Origin: Symbiodinium natans
Lineage: Eukaryota > Sar > Dinophyceae > Suessiales > Symbiodiniaceae
Reading direction: 5' to 3'
Assembly (NCBI GenBank): GCA_905221605.1
Contig: CAJNDS010002583.1
Coordinates: 295,001-352,913, forward strand
Length of the DNA stretch: 57,913 nucleotides
The notes beneath the pieces are model-generated. The model was not told the DNA's origin and ran no database searches. It worked only from the letters and a program-made list of their open reading frames with translations. Made by a program: the position numbers and the translations under genes. Positions 22,148 through 32,229 of this stretch are shown piece after piece (position 1 is the first letter of the stretch; the number at the start of each line of letters is the position of its first letter).

Positions 22148-22330
22148 GGAGGACATCTGGAGCACTTCTGGAGCTCTGGTGGCTCAAAAGTCGACTTTGT
22201 AGTACAAACGTAGTGCGTCGGGGACGTCCGGATGTCCAGCGGCTCGAAGATCGACTTTCGTAGTACTTAAGGTAGCACGCGGAGGACGTCTGGGGCTGCA
22301 GTGGCATCAAAGTCGTTCTTTCGCGACCCC
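22148..22330. repeat. Diverged tandem repeat, about 60 bp, three copies
   Basis: GGCTCAAAAGTCGACTTTGTAG, GGCTCGAAGATCGACTTTCGTAG and GGCATCAAAGTCGTTCTTTCG recur at about 60-bp spacing, each after a GGACGTC/GGACATC motif. Surrounding sequence (21690-22440) has no telomere-like repeats and no recognised gene. Confidence 0.6.
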
Positions 22331-22595
22331 ATGAAGTGTACTCCCCTGAAGTTGCATACTGGCTAGACATGCTCTTCGTGTCCTCATATGGTCTTTCGCT
22401 GTGTGGGGTTTGCGCTGTCGTAATAAATCGAGGTCATAGATGCTGAATTAGATGTTTGTGATATGCTGCAAGTTTCTTTACTTGTAAGAGGGGCCCCCCT
22501 AGTTATAAGTAAAGTTATAAGGACCCTAAATTGGGCTCTAAGGATCCTTAATTTTTAGTTATAAGTCCCTTAACTATAGTTCGTATGGTAAGGGG

Positions 22596-22655
22596 TAAAC
22601 CCTAAACCCTAAACCCTAAACCCTAAACCCTAAACCCTAAACCCTAAACCCTAAA
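22596..22655. repeat. (CCCTAAA)n array
   Basis: About eight units, left flank of the block 22680-22768. Confidence 0.9.
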
Positions 22656-22679
22656 CTTGTACCCATGAACCTTCGAGTC

Positions 22680-22768
22680 GAATCCCGAGGGCTGGGAACA
22701 CCGAAGCAAAGCCCTCCTGCTTGGTGTTGCGCATCTCGTTCCGGTAGAGCACTTCCTGCAGGTGGGAG
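22680..22768 (-). CDS. Candidate exon bracketed by telomere-like repeats, unknown product
   Basis: Non-repetitive block between a CCCTAAA array (22596-22655) and a TTAAGGG array (22775-22960). Minus frame: SHLQEVLYRNEMRNTKQEGF then ASVFPAL. The bracketing matches proven exons. It could be the first exon of the LHC transcription unit or a separate gene. Confidence 0.3.
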
Positions 22769-22774
22769 CCGGGT

Positions 22775-22960
22775 AGGGTTAAGGGTTAAGGGTTAAGGGT
22801 TAAGGGTTAAGGGTTAAGGGTTAAGGGTTAAGGGTTAAGGGTTAAGGGTTAAGGGTTTAGGGTTGAGGGTTTAGGGTTCAGGGTTTAGGGTTAAGGGTTA
22901 AGGGTTAAGGGTTAAAGGTTAAGGGTTATAGGTTTTCGGGTTTAGGGTTGAGGGTTGAGG
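22775..22960. repeat. (TTAAGGG)n array
   Basis: About 12 perfect TTAAGGG units, then mixed variants; right flank of the same block. Confidence 0.9.
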
Positions 22961-23197
22961 GCAAGAGAGCTACGGGGATGCCTACTTGAGGATCAGGCTC
23001 TCTTGCATGCGGGGATGCGCAACCCCCATGCCATGTCATGCGAAAGCTGGGGATACCGGTACATGTTGGCACGAGGAGGTGCTTGATCCTGGGGCAGTGC
23101 ATCATTTTGATCTTAGGTGTGATACGGCACTCGCTTCAACAGAACACGAAACACGCAACCAGAACATAAGCCTAGTTGCTTTCCTTGGGCCACAACA

Positions 23198-23268
23198 GAT
23201 TAACCTCTCAATTCTGGTAGGAATATATGTACCCCGAAGGGTTACCTACTCAACTACTAAGTCAAGTA
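23198..23268. mobile_element. Family E element
   Basis: TTAACCTCTCAATTCTGGTAG, ATATATGTACCCCGAAGGG, TTACCTACTCAACTACTAAG; same layout as the copy at 17.7 kb. Confidence 0.5.
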
Positions 23269-23269
23269 T

Positions 23270-24314
23270 GAACTGATACGCCTGCCGGTTGTCAATCAGG
23301 CCTCTGCTCCATTTCGAGCGAACTTCTCCGGGGCGATGTTCCCCTCTGGCATACTAGATCCTTTGACCTCAGTGATTTGCACAGATGTTCTGCAAGCCAC
23401 GATCAAACCACGTGTTCCGGCCGCAGCACGCCAACGCTCGCACAACCTTACCTGCAATCTTGCACCACTCTGGGGCCCCAAGCCCAGCCGAGGCGGCTTG
23501 GAATGAAAAAACTAAATGCTGCAAGAGCTGTGTTGAGACTGTATGCGATTGCTTCGGTAGGGCCATTACAAGTGAGTGTTGAACCACACGTATTGCATGT
23601 CGGCCTTCATGTGGCTCCGGGATGTTGCAAGGGATGTGCGCAGATACACCCTTGGAGACTTTGAGCCTTGCGCTGGGAATGAAACGAGAGAATGGCAACC
23701 TGGCATAACGTCCTGGAGGCATGGAGGTTGTCGCACAAGAAGCTGTCCGAAGCATAACCTCCTCAAACAACATTCCCAAACAATATATGTTCAACTCTAC
23801 AAAATATCTCAAGGGCTTGCCTAGTATATTATATCAGATGGTGCCAACCACTTGACTTGTCTTTGTCTCTAAGTCGCTTGCAACACCGGTTTTTTCTCAT
23901 TTAGGGGCACTGCTCACTTCGTGCAGTCAGCAAAGCCGCCAAGGACTTGTCATCCAATGTCTTCACCTACCTTCTCCCAAAGCTGAACATGCCCGAAAAC
24001 ATGACAAGGTACTTGGACTGATGAAGCTATCAGAAAGATGAACGTTACAATAAACCACAGACATTTCATTGGCAGTACAGGAAAGAGGGGAAAGCGCTTG
24101 GGTGCCTAAGTCTCAGTTAGCACCTTGGCGGGGCTCAAGGCTGGATTTGCAGCCTCTATCATTGCTAGATATGGTTAGAATTAGTATTGCTTATCCCACT
24201 TATGCACATTGCTCGCCCCCGGTCCCAGAAGGTTCTTGGATGAACATGGCCTGACTTTTGAAACCATCACCACAGCTTCGTAGCGCCGGCACATGACACT
24301 CCAAGAAGGCGCCA
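23270..24314. other. Intergenic region 3' of NAGLU
   Basis: No telomere arrays and no recognised exon. Open frames up to 147 codons occur on both strands with no recognisable motif. Includes any NAGLU 3' UTR. No AATAAA-type signal was relied on. Confidence 0.5.
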
Positions 24315-27300
24315 TCACACCACAACAGCCTGAAGTGTCGCTGTGGCGACATACTTCTGGTACAAGGCCTTGGACACCTCGATGGCATCCTGGGTCGGCT
24401 CGCTCGGGTACTTCTCCGTGCTGTTTTGCCAGGGGAGCTCGACCTTCGCCAGCACGTCCGCGTTGAAGGCCGCCTGATCGAAGGACTTCCCACTCTTGAT
24501 GGCGTCGATGACCTGCTCACAGAACAAGGCCCAGCGCGGTCGGAAGAAGCCCTTGACCAAGCCCCCCCATGACTTTGTGGCGTAGTCCAGGATCTGTCCC
24601 GTGGGGCCCCAGAGGGTGAGCTGGTTCCTTGCGTTGAAGAGCAGCAGCTGGCGCTCAGCATCTGTGTGCGCCCACTGCTCCGCCCATGCCAACCAACGCC
24701 CAAGCATGAAGTTCTCGTCCGTCGACAGCAAGGAGTCCAGGTCGTCTAGTACCTCCAACATTCCCTGCTGTGCTGTTTGTGCCTTGCTCACATCCTTGGC
24801 GACCTCTGCTGCTTTCAGGCTCGCAAGCTGGCGGTCGAAAGCCTCAGTGAGAACTTCGCGTCCCACATCGACCAAGTCGAATCGGAAGGCCTTCACCGAC
24901 GCAGCCTTCGGCGCCAACTGCGACAGCATCCTCGACCATATGGAGCCGAAGCGGAACGGGCCTGTCATCGAAACCATGGTCTCCTGAATCTTCCAGGACG
25001 GGCTACTATGGGCTACTATACCCTATAACCCTGTAACAAAAGGCCCTTTGCAGGCTTTATAGGGTTGGTTGTGGGGATTCTTGGGCCTAATAGCCCATCC
25101 TGGTTGGGCTCTAAGGCAGCACTGACTCGCAGTTGCATCGAGATGGGCAGCTCCGCGTGCGCCGCCAGCGCGCCCTGAGGCAGCGAGGGGCGCCTCGCCA
25201 GTGTGCCGGACCGGGGCTCACCGCCTTGGTATAGTCCAATGAACATCTTCTAGTGAGGGCAGCCTTTTTTTGGGGTGGGTTACTTTCTGCAAGGGAACCT
25301 TGAACCCCCCCCCCCCAAAAAAAAAGAAGGGAAAAGGGTATACCACTGGGCTTACCAAGCCGCTGGCTGCGTACGCCAAGTTGTACAAGTCGGCCCACCT
25401 TGGCTGTTCTTGGAGAGCACATCTAGGAAAATGTTTCGCGGCTCCTCTTCTAGAAGGGCCCGATTCACACCATGAAGCGGAACTCCCTGCTTTGTAATCC
25501 CTAAATAGCTGAACAAAAAAAGCGAACCAATAATTAAGACATTGAAACAAAGTGATTCTCAACCCGCGGTCCAGCCACAAGCTCGCCCCATCTGCCGACG
25601 CAGCCGCGCCGTACCGCCGCGCGCCGAAGGTGCGGGCGAACTCTGGAGCATCCCCGGCTCGGCCCCAGGCTTGCCTTACTGGCTATATAACATAGGGGCC
25701 TTAAGAATTAGAATAGGGTTTTGGGGGGGGGGCAGTATAGTATAATTATAAAGGGACCATAAGGGAATAATATTAGTAACCATTCCGACCCCTATATTAA
25801 GGGTCTAGGATTTTGGGGTAGGAGGCCTCGGGTTACTACAGGGTTTCCTTTTAAAGGGTGAAGTAGGGGGGGGGGGGGGAGCAAAGGTGCCAAATTTTCA
25901 GTAGAAGTCGCAAGAGGGTAAAGTCATACGTGATGTAGTTCGTCCACATCCCCTCCATCGTGACTCCGACGCCATTTAGTGCCGCAGACTCGGCCAACGC
26001 CTTCTCGGGAAACGTGCTCTAGCTGGAACCTACCGCCTTTTCAGCCGGCTACACATTGGGCCTTTTTGGGGTTTAGGGCTGCTAAGCGTTTTCTGGTTAG
26101 GGATGTAGGGCTTGGTTGGGTTCTGAGGGTTTTGGGGTGCAGGATTTGGCAGGTAGGGTGTCATGCTGTGAGGGGAACGGAATCTCAACCATTGCACAAT
26201 ACACCCTGCAGAAGATACTACGGGCACAGTAGCCGACAAAAAGCACAAACAGCTGCAGCTAAGCATGCTCCCGCCTTCTTGAATGCGTCGCCGATCCGCG
26301 GCAGATTGCCGGTGACGCCTTGCTGACCGCCATAGTTCTGCCTATACTGAACTTGGAACCCTAGCAACAATCATAAACTTAGCTGTTTCTGAGAAATGAC
26401 AGTGCTCAAAAAAATTCTCAAGAATCCCGGAGCTGCAGCGTGTTGAACACAAAAGGCTTCCCGAAGTAAGAGCTCGTCTTCGTCCAAATAGGTCTGTCGG
26501 AAGAGTCCAAGTCCAAGATGATCATCTTGTCGTTTGGCACTCCGCTCAGGTAGGCTTTGGCCCTTACTCTGCCCAGTCTGGGGCAGGTTTGGGGGCCCAT
26601 AAAAAAAGTCAAATGTGGATGGCTTCATAAGGACTATATAGAAGATGAAGGGAAATATAGAAAAATGTTCGAACCTAGCCCCGCAGTGCCTAAGGGAAGA
26701 AAGGCTCGAACTTTGGGGCTCTAGAGGTATTTTGCTACCAACATAAAGGTTGCGTTTTTCACGATTGAGAGTCCGATCGTTCGACCAAAAGCCCGAGAGG
26801 AAGAGCCAGCCCTGCATCAACCACACGGCGTCCTTGTCTCCCGCCTGCATCGCATCAATCACGGCCTTGGATGAGGAGGCCAAGTAGCTGAGGTCCGTTG
26901 ACCTGCGGCTGGGATGTTTCCCCTTATACCAAAAGTCCTTACTAGGGACTATAATAGGCGGGGTACTATAATCCCTATCAAGTTACCCTTGTACTAACAG
27001 TCCTTAATATGGGGGGGGGGGGGGGGAACTATAATCCCTTTCAAGTTCCCCCCCTTATACCAAGAGTCCTTTGTACGGACTATACTAGGGGGGGGGGGAG
27101 GTACTAGAATCCCTATGAAGGACTGTTGGTATACGGGGGAACATCCCAACCCTAAACCCTAAAACACTAAAACCCAAAAACCCTAAACCCTAAACCACCC
27201 TAAACCCTAAGCCCTAAATCCCGGGGAACATCCCACAGACCTGGGGTTCATCTCGTTGTAGGTGTCGGTCTGGTAGACGTGGTCAGTTCCATACAGCCTC

Positions 27301-29920
27301 GTCTGTTCCTCAACCCATGCCTGTCCTTAGTTTTCCAGTATTTAAGGTTTAGGGTTTAGGGTTTCGGGTTTAGGGTTAAGGAACTAAAGCTTAACCTTGG
27401 GGATTTGACAGGGAATATAATGCCCTCAAAAGGTTCAAGGTTTCCTACTCTACTGCTAAGCGTCCAATCTGCTTGAACAACGGGTCCGTGGGCTCCAGTA
27501 AGGACACGCTGCCATATGGGTCTGGGAACCGGTTCCAGTCCGCCGAGTGCGTGAGGTTCCTCAGTAGCCCATGCGATAATAAGTTTAGGGTTTAGGGTTT
27601 AGGGTTTAGGGTTTAGGGTTTAGGGTTTAGGGTTTAGGGTTTAGGGTTTAGGGTTTAGGGTACAACCATACTACAATAAGGGTACAAGCATACTATGATA
27701 AGGGTACCCTTTTTTTGGTTTGGGTACTTCATACGTGGGAACCTTGAACCAAAAAAAGCGGAAGCAAAAGGGTACCACTGGGCTCCTAAACCCTAAACCC
27801 TAAACCCCAAACCCTAAACCCTAAACCCTAAACTGGGCTACCCAAGGCTCGCTTTCGGGAACTTGGTCGCAAACGCAGGCGGCACGAAGCCTGCGAAGGC
27901 GGGCAACGCCGCCTTCATACCGAGCTCGCGCATTCTGCCGAGCACCTGGAGCTCAGGTCAGACAAAAAAGGCAGGCATCGGGGGTTTAGGGTTTAGGGTG
28001 TTTAGGGTTTAGGGTTTAGGGTTTAGGATTTAGGGTATGAAGCAAGAATCAAAAACAGGCCCTAGAGACTATGCTCCTACAGACTTTGTCATGCTTGGAG
28101 CCACACCTCTCTCGATTCCAGGTTTGGGGCGGGCTTCATGAAACTGATTGAGGGTTTAGGGTTTAGGGTTTAGGGTTCAGGGTATAGGGTTCAGGGTATA
28201 GGGTTTAGGGTTTGGGGCTTGGAGTCTGGGCTGAAGAGTTTACGGCAAAGTCTAGGGTTGCTGGAAGGTTCGACTTACACGCAACGGTGACTAGGGCAGC
28301 CGTATGCACAAACTCAGACGTTAGTGTCAAGCCCTAAGCCCTGAACCCGAAACCCTAGGGGCGCAAGTTAAACCCTTAAGACTTTGGGTGTAGGGCCAAT
28401 AGCCCTAAGCCCTAAAACCTATAAAAGACTTGGGGGGTTAGGCTTATGAAGGAATGAGATACGGTTGAAGGTGGACCTTACAGCCAAAGGTATCAAGTCT
28501 TTAGCTCAGGGATACTGCGTTCCTGTTGCAGGAACAATCAGGACAATCTATTTTCACTATTCCCCCAACTATGGTTTCTTGTTTTAAGTTCCACTACAAG
28601 AACCAAGGGGCTCATACTAGGCTCTAGATTCCAGCTTACGGGATGTCTCGTGCTGGTTAGCTCAGACTTTCCGGCAAGGGGGGGGGGGGGGGGGGGGGGG
28701 GGTGAAATGAGCCTTTGGGCTTTCGGGGTGCAGGCTCCAAGCATACAACTCAGACCGGCTCCGGTGCCTGCAAGTACAAATAGTACCGACTTTGGGGAGT
28801 AAAGTTAGTTTTTTTAACTCGAGTCTCTGAACTACCTTGAGTCTTACAATCAGGGTTGGCATGGTGTAACGTCTATTTAAGGCTTTCAATTCCTGGCGCC
28901 TGTCTGTTGCTTTGCTTAATCAGCTTGGATACATACATACCTACATACATACATACATGCATGTCAAAAGTACGTACTTACATACACGCATGCATACATG
29001 CATACATATATATATATATGTACACATACAAACATACACACATACAAACAAACATACATACATGCATACATACATACATACACACATACCTGCATGATTA
29101 AGTACATGCACGCATGCATACATCACTCAGTCCAAACTTACATCCACAAGATTGTTTGTCCGGCACCTGCTTCTGCAGCTGGACTCTATCGTCGATCCAC
29201 GCCTGCGAAATCGGGCCGCCCCAAGCTTGCATGTTGCCCATGCGGAACCACGGCAAGAAGGCCGGCCCGGAGATGAAATGCTGGAGCTCCTGGAACGTGA
29301 TGTTGAAGCGAGCGAAGGCCTGTTGAAGAACCTTCTCCTGGCCGAGGAAGGCCAGGGGAAGGTTGATGCCCTGCATCGCCATCCAGTCGATGTGTTTCTG
29401 CCAATACTCCCAATCCACGAAAGCCAGACTGTAGCCATACGTGCACACGTTCCTGCAGCAACATTGCAAACATAAACAAGTTGGTAGAACTCTCTGAGGG
29501 CTTGCCGGCAAACAGCAATGCAAAAACATTTCCGAAGGACACTGCAAGGAGCAGGTGATAAGACCACTTCACAAGCCGTGGCCGGGTGAGCCGTGATGCC
29601 GGCAGCGGCAGCGACCCCTGCGGCAGGATAACCTGGTACGTCGACCAGTCATATGTGGTGTTCAGAAAATCATTGAGGTACCAGTTGAAGGCCGACGCAG
29701 CCGCAACGGGGCTCGTCCCACCCACAACCACCCGCTGCCCATCGCTTCTGAGCGACATCTGCTCTCGGCCCTTCGTGTCCGCTGGCACCTCCTCCAACGT
29801 GAAGTGCAGGGCAGCTTCTGAGCCAGCCACGCGCCCAATCAGCGCATGCACTGACGGGAAAGCTTCGTCCGCCCCCGCAGCACCTGTAGCTAGCACCAGC
29901 GCAAGCCACCGCAGCACCAT
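24315..29920 (-). CDS. NAGLU: Alpha-N-acetylglucosaminidase (NAGLU family, GH89), complete, 13 exons
   Basis: Lysosomal/vacuolar exo-glycosidase removing terminal alpha-GlcNAc. Exons: 29920-29553, 29452-29167, 27945-27842, 27559-27465, 27325-27241, 26902-26774, 26577-26437, 26341-26269, 26018-25912, 25674-25579, 25398-25356, 25249-25127, 24989-24315 (TGA). They join in frame to 2325 nt, 774 aa; the human enzyme is 743 aa. The start is the first ATG before a signal peptide (MVLRWLALVLATGAAGADEA). Landmarks in order: NVCTYGYSLAFVDWEYW, HIDWMAMQGINLPLAFLGQE, FISGPAFLPWFRMGNMQAWG, LGMKAALPAFAGFVPPAF, YGTDHVYQTDTYNEMNP, DAVWLMQGWLF, KMIILDLDSSDRPIW, NYGGQQGVTGNL, GVGVTMEGMWTNYITY, FGARRYGAA, FRFDLVDVGREVL, NQLTLWGPTGQILDYATKSW. 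The glutamates of NEM and MEG align with the human catalytic pair E316/E446. Donors are GT (6), GC (4) and GA (2). Exon 1 could instead end at a GT 12 nt downstream, adding four residues. Confidence 0.92.
24990..25126. mobile_element. Family G element forming NAGLU intron 12
   Basis: Exactly intron 12. Inverted ends CCAGGACGGGCTACTATGGG and AATAGCCCATCCTGG; donor GTCAGT and acceptor CTGGAAG lie just outside. Confidence 0.65.
25250..25355. mobile_element. Family C element forming NAGLU intron 11
   Basis: Exactly the intron between exons 25398-25356 and 25249-25127. Minus strand opens GTAAGCCCAGTGGTATACCC; the interior has GGTTCAAGGTTCCC and a poly-G run; the 3' end is CCCTCACTAG. Confidence 0.7.
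25675..25911. mobile_element. Family D element within NAGLU intron 9
   Basis: Contains AGTATAATTATAAAGGGACC, ATAAGGGAATAATATTAGTA and ATTCCGACCCCTATATTA, shared with copies at 53755-53912 and 56282-56372. This intron uses a GC donor. Confidence 0.5.
26903..27240. mobile_element. Family B element(s) forming NAGLU intron 5
   Basis: The intron between the exons ending at 27241 and starting at 26902 opens on the minus strand GTCTGTGGGATGTTCCCC and closes GGGGAAACATCCCAGCCGCAG, so the TIR-like ends sit at the splice sites. CAGGTC occurs at both exon borders. The interior holds at least two more copies of the inner repeats plus a poly-G run and a short telomere-like stretch. Confidence 0.75.
27385..27464. 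mobile_element. Family E element on the donor side of NAGLU intron 4
   Basis: CTTAACCTTGGGGATTTGAC, AAAAGGTTCAAGG and TTTCCTACTCTACTGCTAAG. The minus-strand donor is GA (GACGCTTAGCAG), and GGAC is present at both borders of intron 4. Confidence 0.55.
27583..27660. repeat. (TTTAGGG)n array on the acceptor side of NAGLU intron 3
   Basis: Begins about 25 bp outside exon 27559-27465; on the minus strand it is CCCTAAA ahead of the acceptor. Confidence 0.9.
27690..27841. mobile_element. Family C element with embedded CCCTAAA array, donor side of NAGLU intron 3
   Basis: GGGTACCCTTTTTTTGG and GAACCTTGAACCAAAAAAAG then AAAAGGGTACCACTGGGCT, a CCCTAAA array, then a second CTGGGCTACCC. Minus strand opens GTAGCCCAG immediately after the exon ending at 27842. 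Confidence 0.7.
28925..29105. repeat. (TACA)n microsatellite in NAGLU intron 2
   Basis: TACATACATACA with CATG variants and a short TA run; just outside the exon ending at 29167. Confidence 0.9.
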
Positions 29921-30029
29921 TTTCAAAAGACTGGCAGCTGACACAGGCGGCGCTGGTGACAAACCCAAGCCAAAACTAGCAGGAAGCCCAAAGCACAGTT
30001 TTCACTTCGCATCATTCCAACCGCTTCTT

Positions 30030-30076
30030 TAGGCTTCGCCTCTAGCTATCTCTTAGGCTTCGCCTATAGCTATCTC
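30030..30076. repeat. 24-bp tandem duplication upstream of NAGLU
   Basis: TAGGCTTCGCCTCTAGCTAT and TAGGCTTCGCCTATAGCTAT, each followed by CTC, about 110 bp upstream of the ATG. Confidence 0.8.
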
Positions 30077-31499
30077 CAGCGACAGATGTCGATGGCATCT
30101 ACTTTGGCAGCCGCCAAATTGCGAACCTGACATCGGGCTCGGCTGGGCGGCGTGCAATCAGCTCAACTCTGTGTTCAGGGTTTCCTAAACCCTAAACCCT
30201 AAACCCTAAATCCTAAACCCCAAACCCGTAGGGTTTCGGATTCTTTTCACATTGGTGTCGCGTCTTCTGGACCAGCTTCGGGCAGCATCGGCAACAGGAT
30301 CCTTCCGGCCATTGAAATGCCGAGATATCAGACCTAAAGCCGCGTCTCTCGAAACTTATGGCGTAGGGCCTTTAAACCATAAACCCTAAACCCTAAACCT
30401 TACCTATCAGCAACCCTTGACCTCAAAAGTTAAGGCAAAAGATATGCAAGAAATAAGGTATGCAATTTCTTGTGTTCGGACATATATTGGCAGACGGGGC
30501 CTCGCTGGAATTGTCTGGAACCAGCTGTGGCCGAAAGCAGAGACGCGACTTAAGCCCTGGAGTATAGTCTCAATCACTTTGGGGGCCGCCATGCCCAAGA
30601 AAAAGGAAGCTGCGCCGAGTGAATTTTTTCCGGTATGTACAGATATTTACAGATTGTTTCAGTCATGTCCTGAGGCAGGTTCGGCTTCGGTTCGGTTCGC
30701 TTAGGACTCCGGGGTCTATGCTTTAGGGCGCAAGGGACCGCATCAGAGGGGGGTTCAAGGCGTTCCGATGCGGAGAGGTGGAGATTCTTAGGATGGCCCC
30801 AAAGCCATGCTCGTGAGGATGTGACTGCAAACCCTAAACTAGCATGGCCCTGAAAACCCTCTGGGAAAGAGTCCTGTCTTAAGAGCCAAGAAGGGAAATG
30901 TGACATGTGCCCAACGCGAACCCTTGATGTACTCCCGAGATCGATCCTTAGTTCTGCCTCTGCACATCAGGGAAAGGGGCTCCAGAAACTCCTTCATGCG
31001 TGCATGGCTATGGTTTCGGGTCTACTGCAACTGCTGCGGGCTTTGGTGACTGCAAGAACTAAGCTTTCGGATTTCAAGCGACTGGGCGCACGAAGCCTTG
31101 CGGATGTAAAGCTGCGGCCAAGCAGCTTTAATCGAGAGAGGGTCAGAGGCTGGGCCTGTGCACGGCTTAGGGGGTTTAGGCTTTACGGTTTAGGGTTCAG
31201 AGTTTAGGGATCATAGAACAATCACGGATGAAAATTCTAAAGGCCATCGCTGTAGCTGGGGAAGCAATCGGGAGTCAAGTGGGGAGTCGACTCACTCGTG
31301 AGCTTGCTTGGATCCCAAACCAGGGCTGCATTGTACAATGATTCATTATAACACTACATTAAAATATTCTATTGTGACTGCATGTGCCAACTCAATGGCT
31401 TCACAGCTCCAGCTCGCGCCTGGCTGTTTCGCCCGACGCCTGCCGATGGCTTGAAGACATGTCTCGAGGCTTCTGAGATTTTCTTCCGCAACTTCTGGT

Positions 31500-31695
31500 G
31501 CTCGTCCTGCTACTCCTACTGTCCTGCTGCTCCTACTACTCCTACTCCTACCGCCACTCCCTCTCCTCCTACTCCTCTTATTCATCCCTCTGCCTCTGCC
31601 TCTGCCTCCGCCTCTACCTCGACCTCGACCACTACCACTACCAGGACGACGACGACGACTGCTACTGCTGCTGACGATGGCAGGGGAGGCGACGA
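31500..31695. repeat. Trinucleotide/hexanucleotide-rich tract
   Basis: CTCCTA, CTCTGC, TCGACC, CGACGA and CTGCTG runs between DMGDH and NAGLU. Long low-complexity frames on both strands are not believed to be genes. Confidence 0.8.
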
Positions 31696-32079
31696 ATAAG
31701 ACGGTTACTGCGACAGCAGCCTCCGCCACCGCCATCAGATCACCACCTCTATCACGAATACAACCTCTACCAGGCTACCTTAATCCTAAACCCTAAATTC
31801 CACCACTTGCCCTTGTACACCCCGCCGTCTCCAGAAGACCCAACAAAAAGCTGCCGGCCTGCCCACGTGGCCGCGAATCACCAGCCGCCTACTTGAGACA
31901 AAGGGAGGGAGGGAGAAAGAGACAGAGAGAGAGAGCCAGCTATATACATATAATGTATATACATACACATGGATTCTTTTCAGTAATTTCAGTACACCTT
32001 ACCAACGAGGTCGGGCTGAGGGCGTACTCAAAGGCTCAAAGAAGGATTTTTAGAGGCAGTGTGCGGAGAGGGCTGGCAA

Positions 32080-32193
32080 ACCCTAAACCCTAAACCCTAA
32101 ACCCTAAACCCTAAACCCTAAACCCTAAACCCTAAACCCTAAACCCTAAACCCTAAACCCTAAACCCTAAACCCTAAACCCTAAACCCTAACC
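32080..32193. repeat. (CCCTAAA)n array followed by poly-C/poly-A
   Basis: About 16 units, then about 25 C and 12 A, directly left of the last DMGDH block (32230-32290); TTTAGGG repeats follow at 32310-32420. Confidence 0.9.
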
Positions 32194-32194
32194 C

Positions 32195-32225
<31 letters not shown>

Positions 32226-32229
32226 AAAG

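Larger units (their letters stand above)
29921..32229. other. Intergenic region between DMGDH end and NAGLU start
   Basis: Holds a short CCCTAAA run (30180-30235), a 24-bp duplication, a trinucleotide tract and a block at 31800-31895 that might be a final DMGDH exon (open minus frame ending in a stop within the flanking telomere-like repeat). No independent gene recognised. Confidence 0.45.

Noticed and set aside
21687-22370. Overlapping frames of 104-144 codons on both strands
   Set aside because: They overlap each other and a diverged tandem repeat; no domain recognised.
23369-23812. 147-codon minus frame downstream of NAGLU
   Set aside because: No family features and overlapped by similar-length frames on the other strand.
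28260-28330. Possible extra NAGLU exon between exons 2 and 3
   Set aside because: Exon 2 joins directly in frame to the exon at 27945 with no missing family segment.
28856-29126. Overlapping Thr-His-Ile-Tyr and Cys-Val-Met frames
   Set aside because: TACA microsatellite in NAGLU intron 2.
31346-31735. Ser/Arg/Gly-rich 129-codon frame
   Set aside because: Trinucleotide low-complexity tract, open in both strands.
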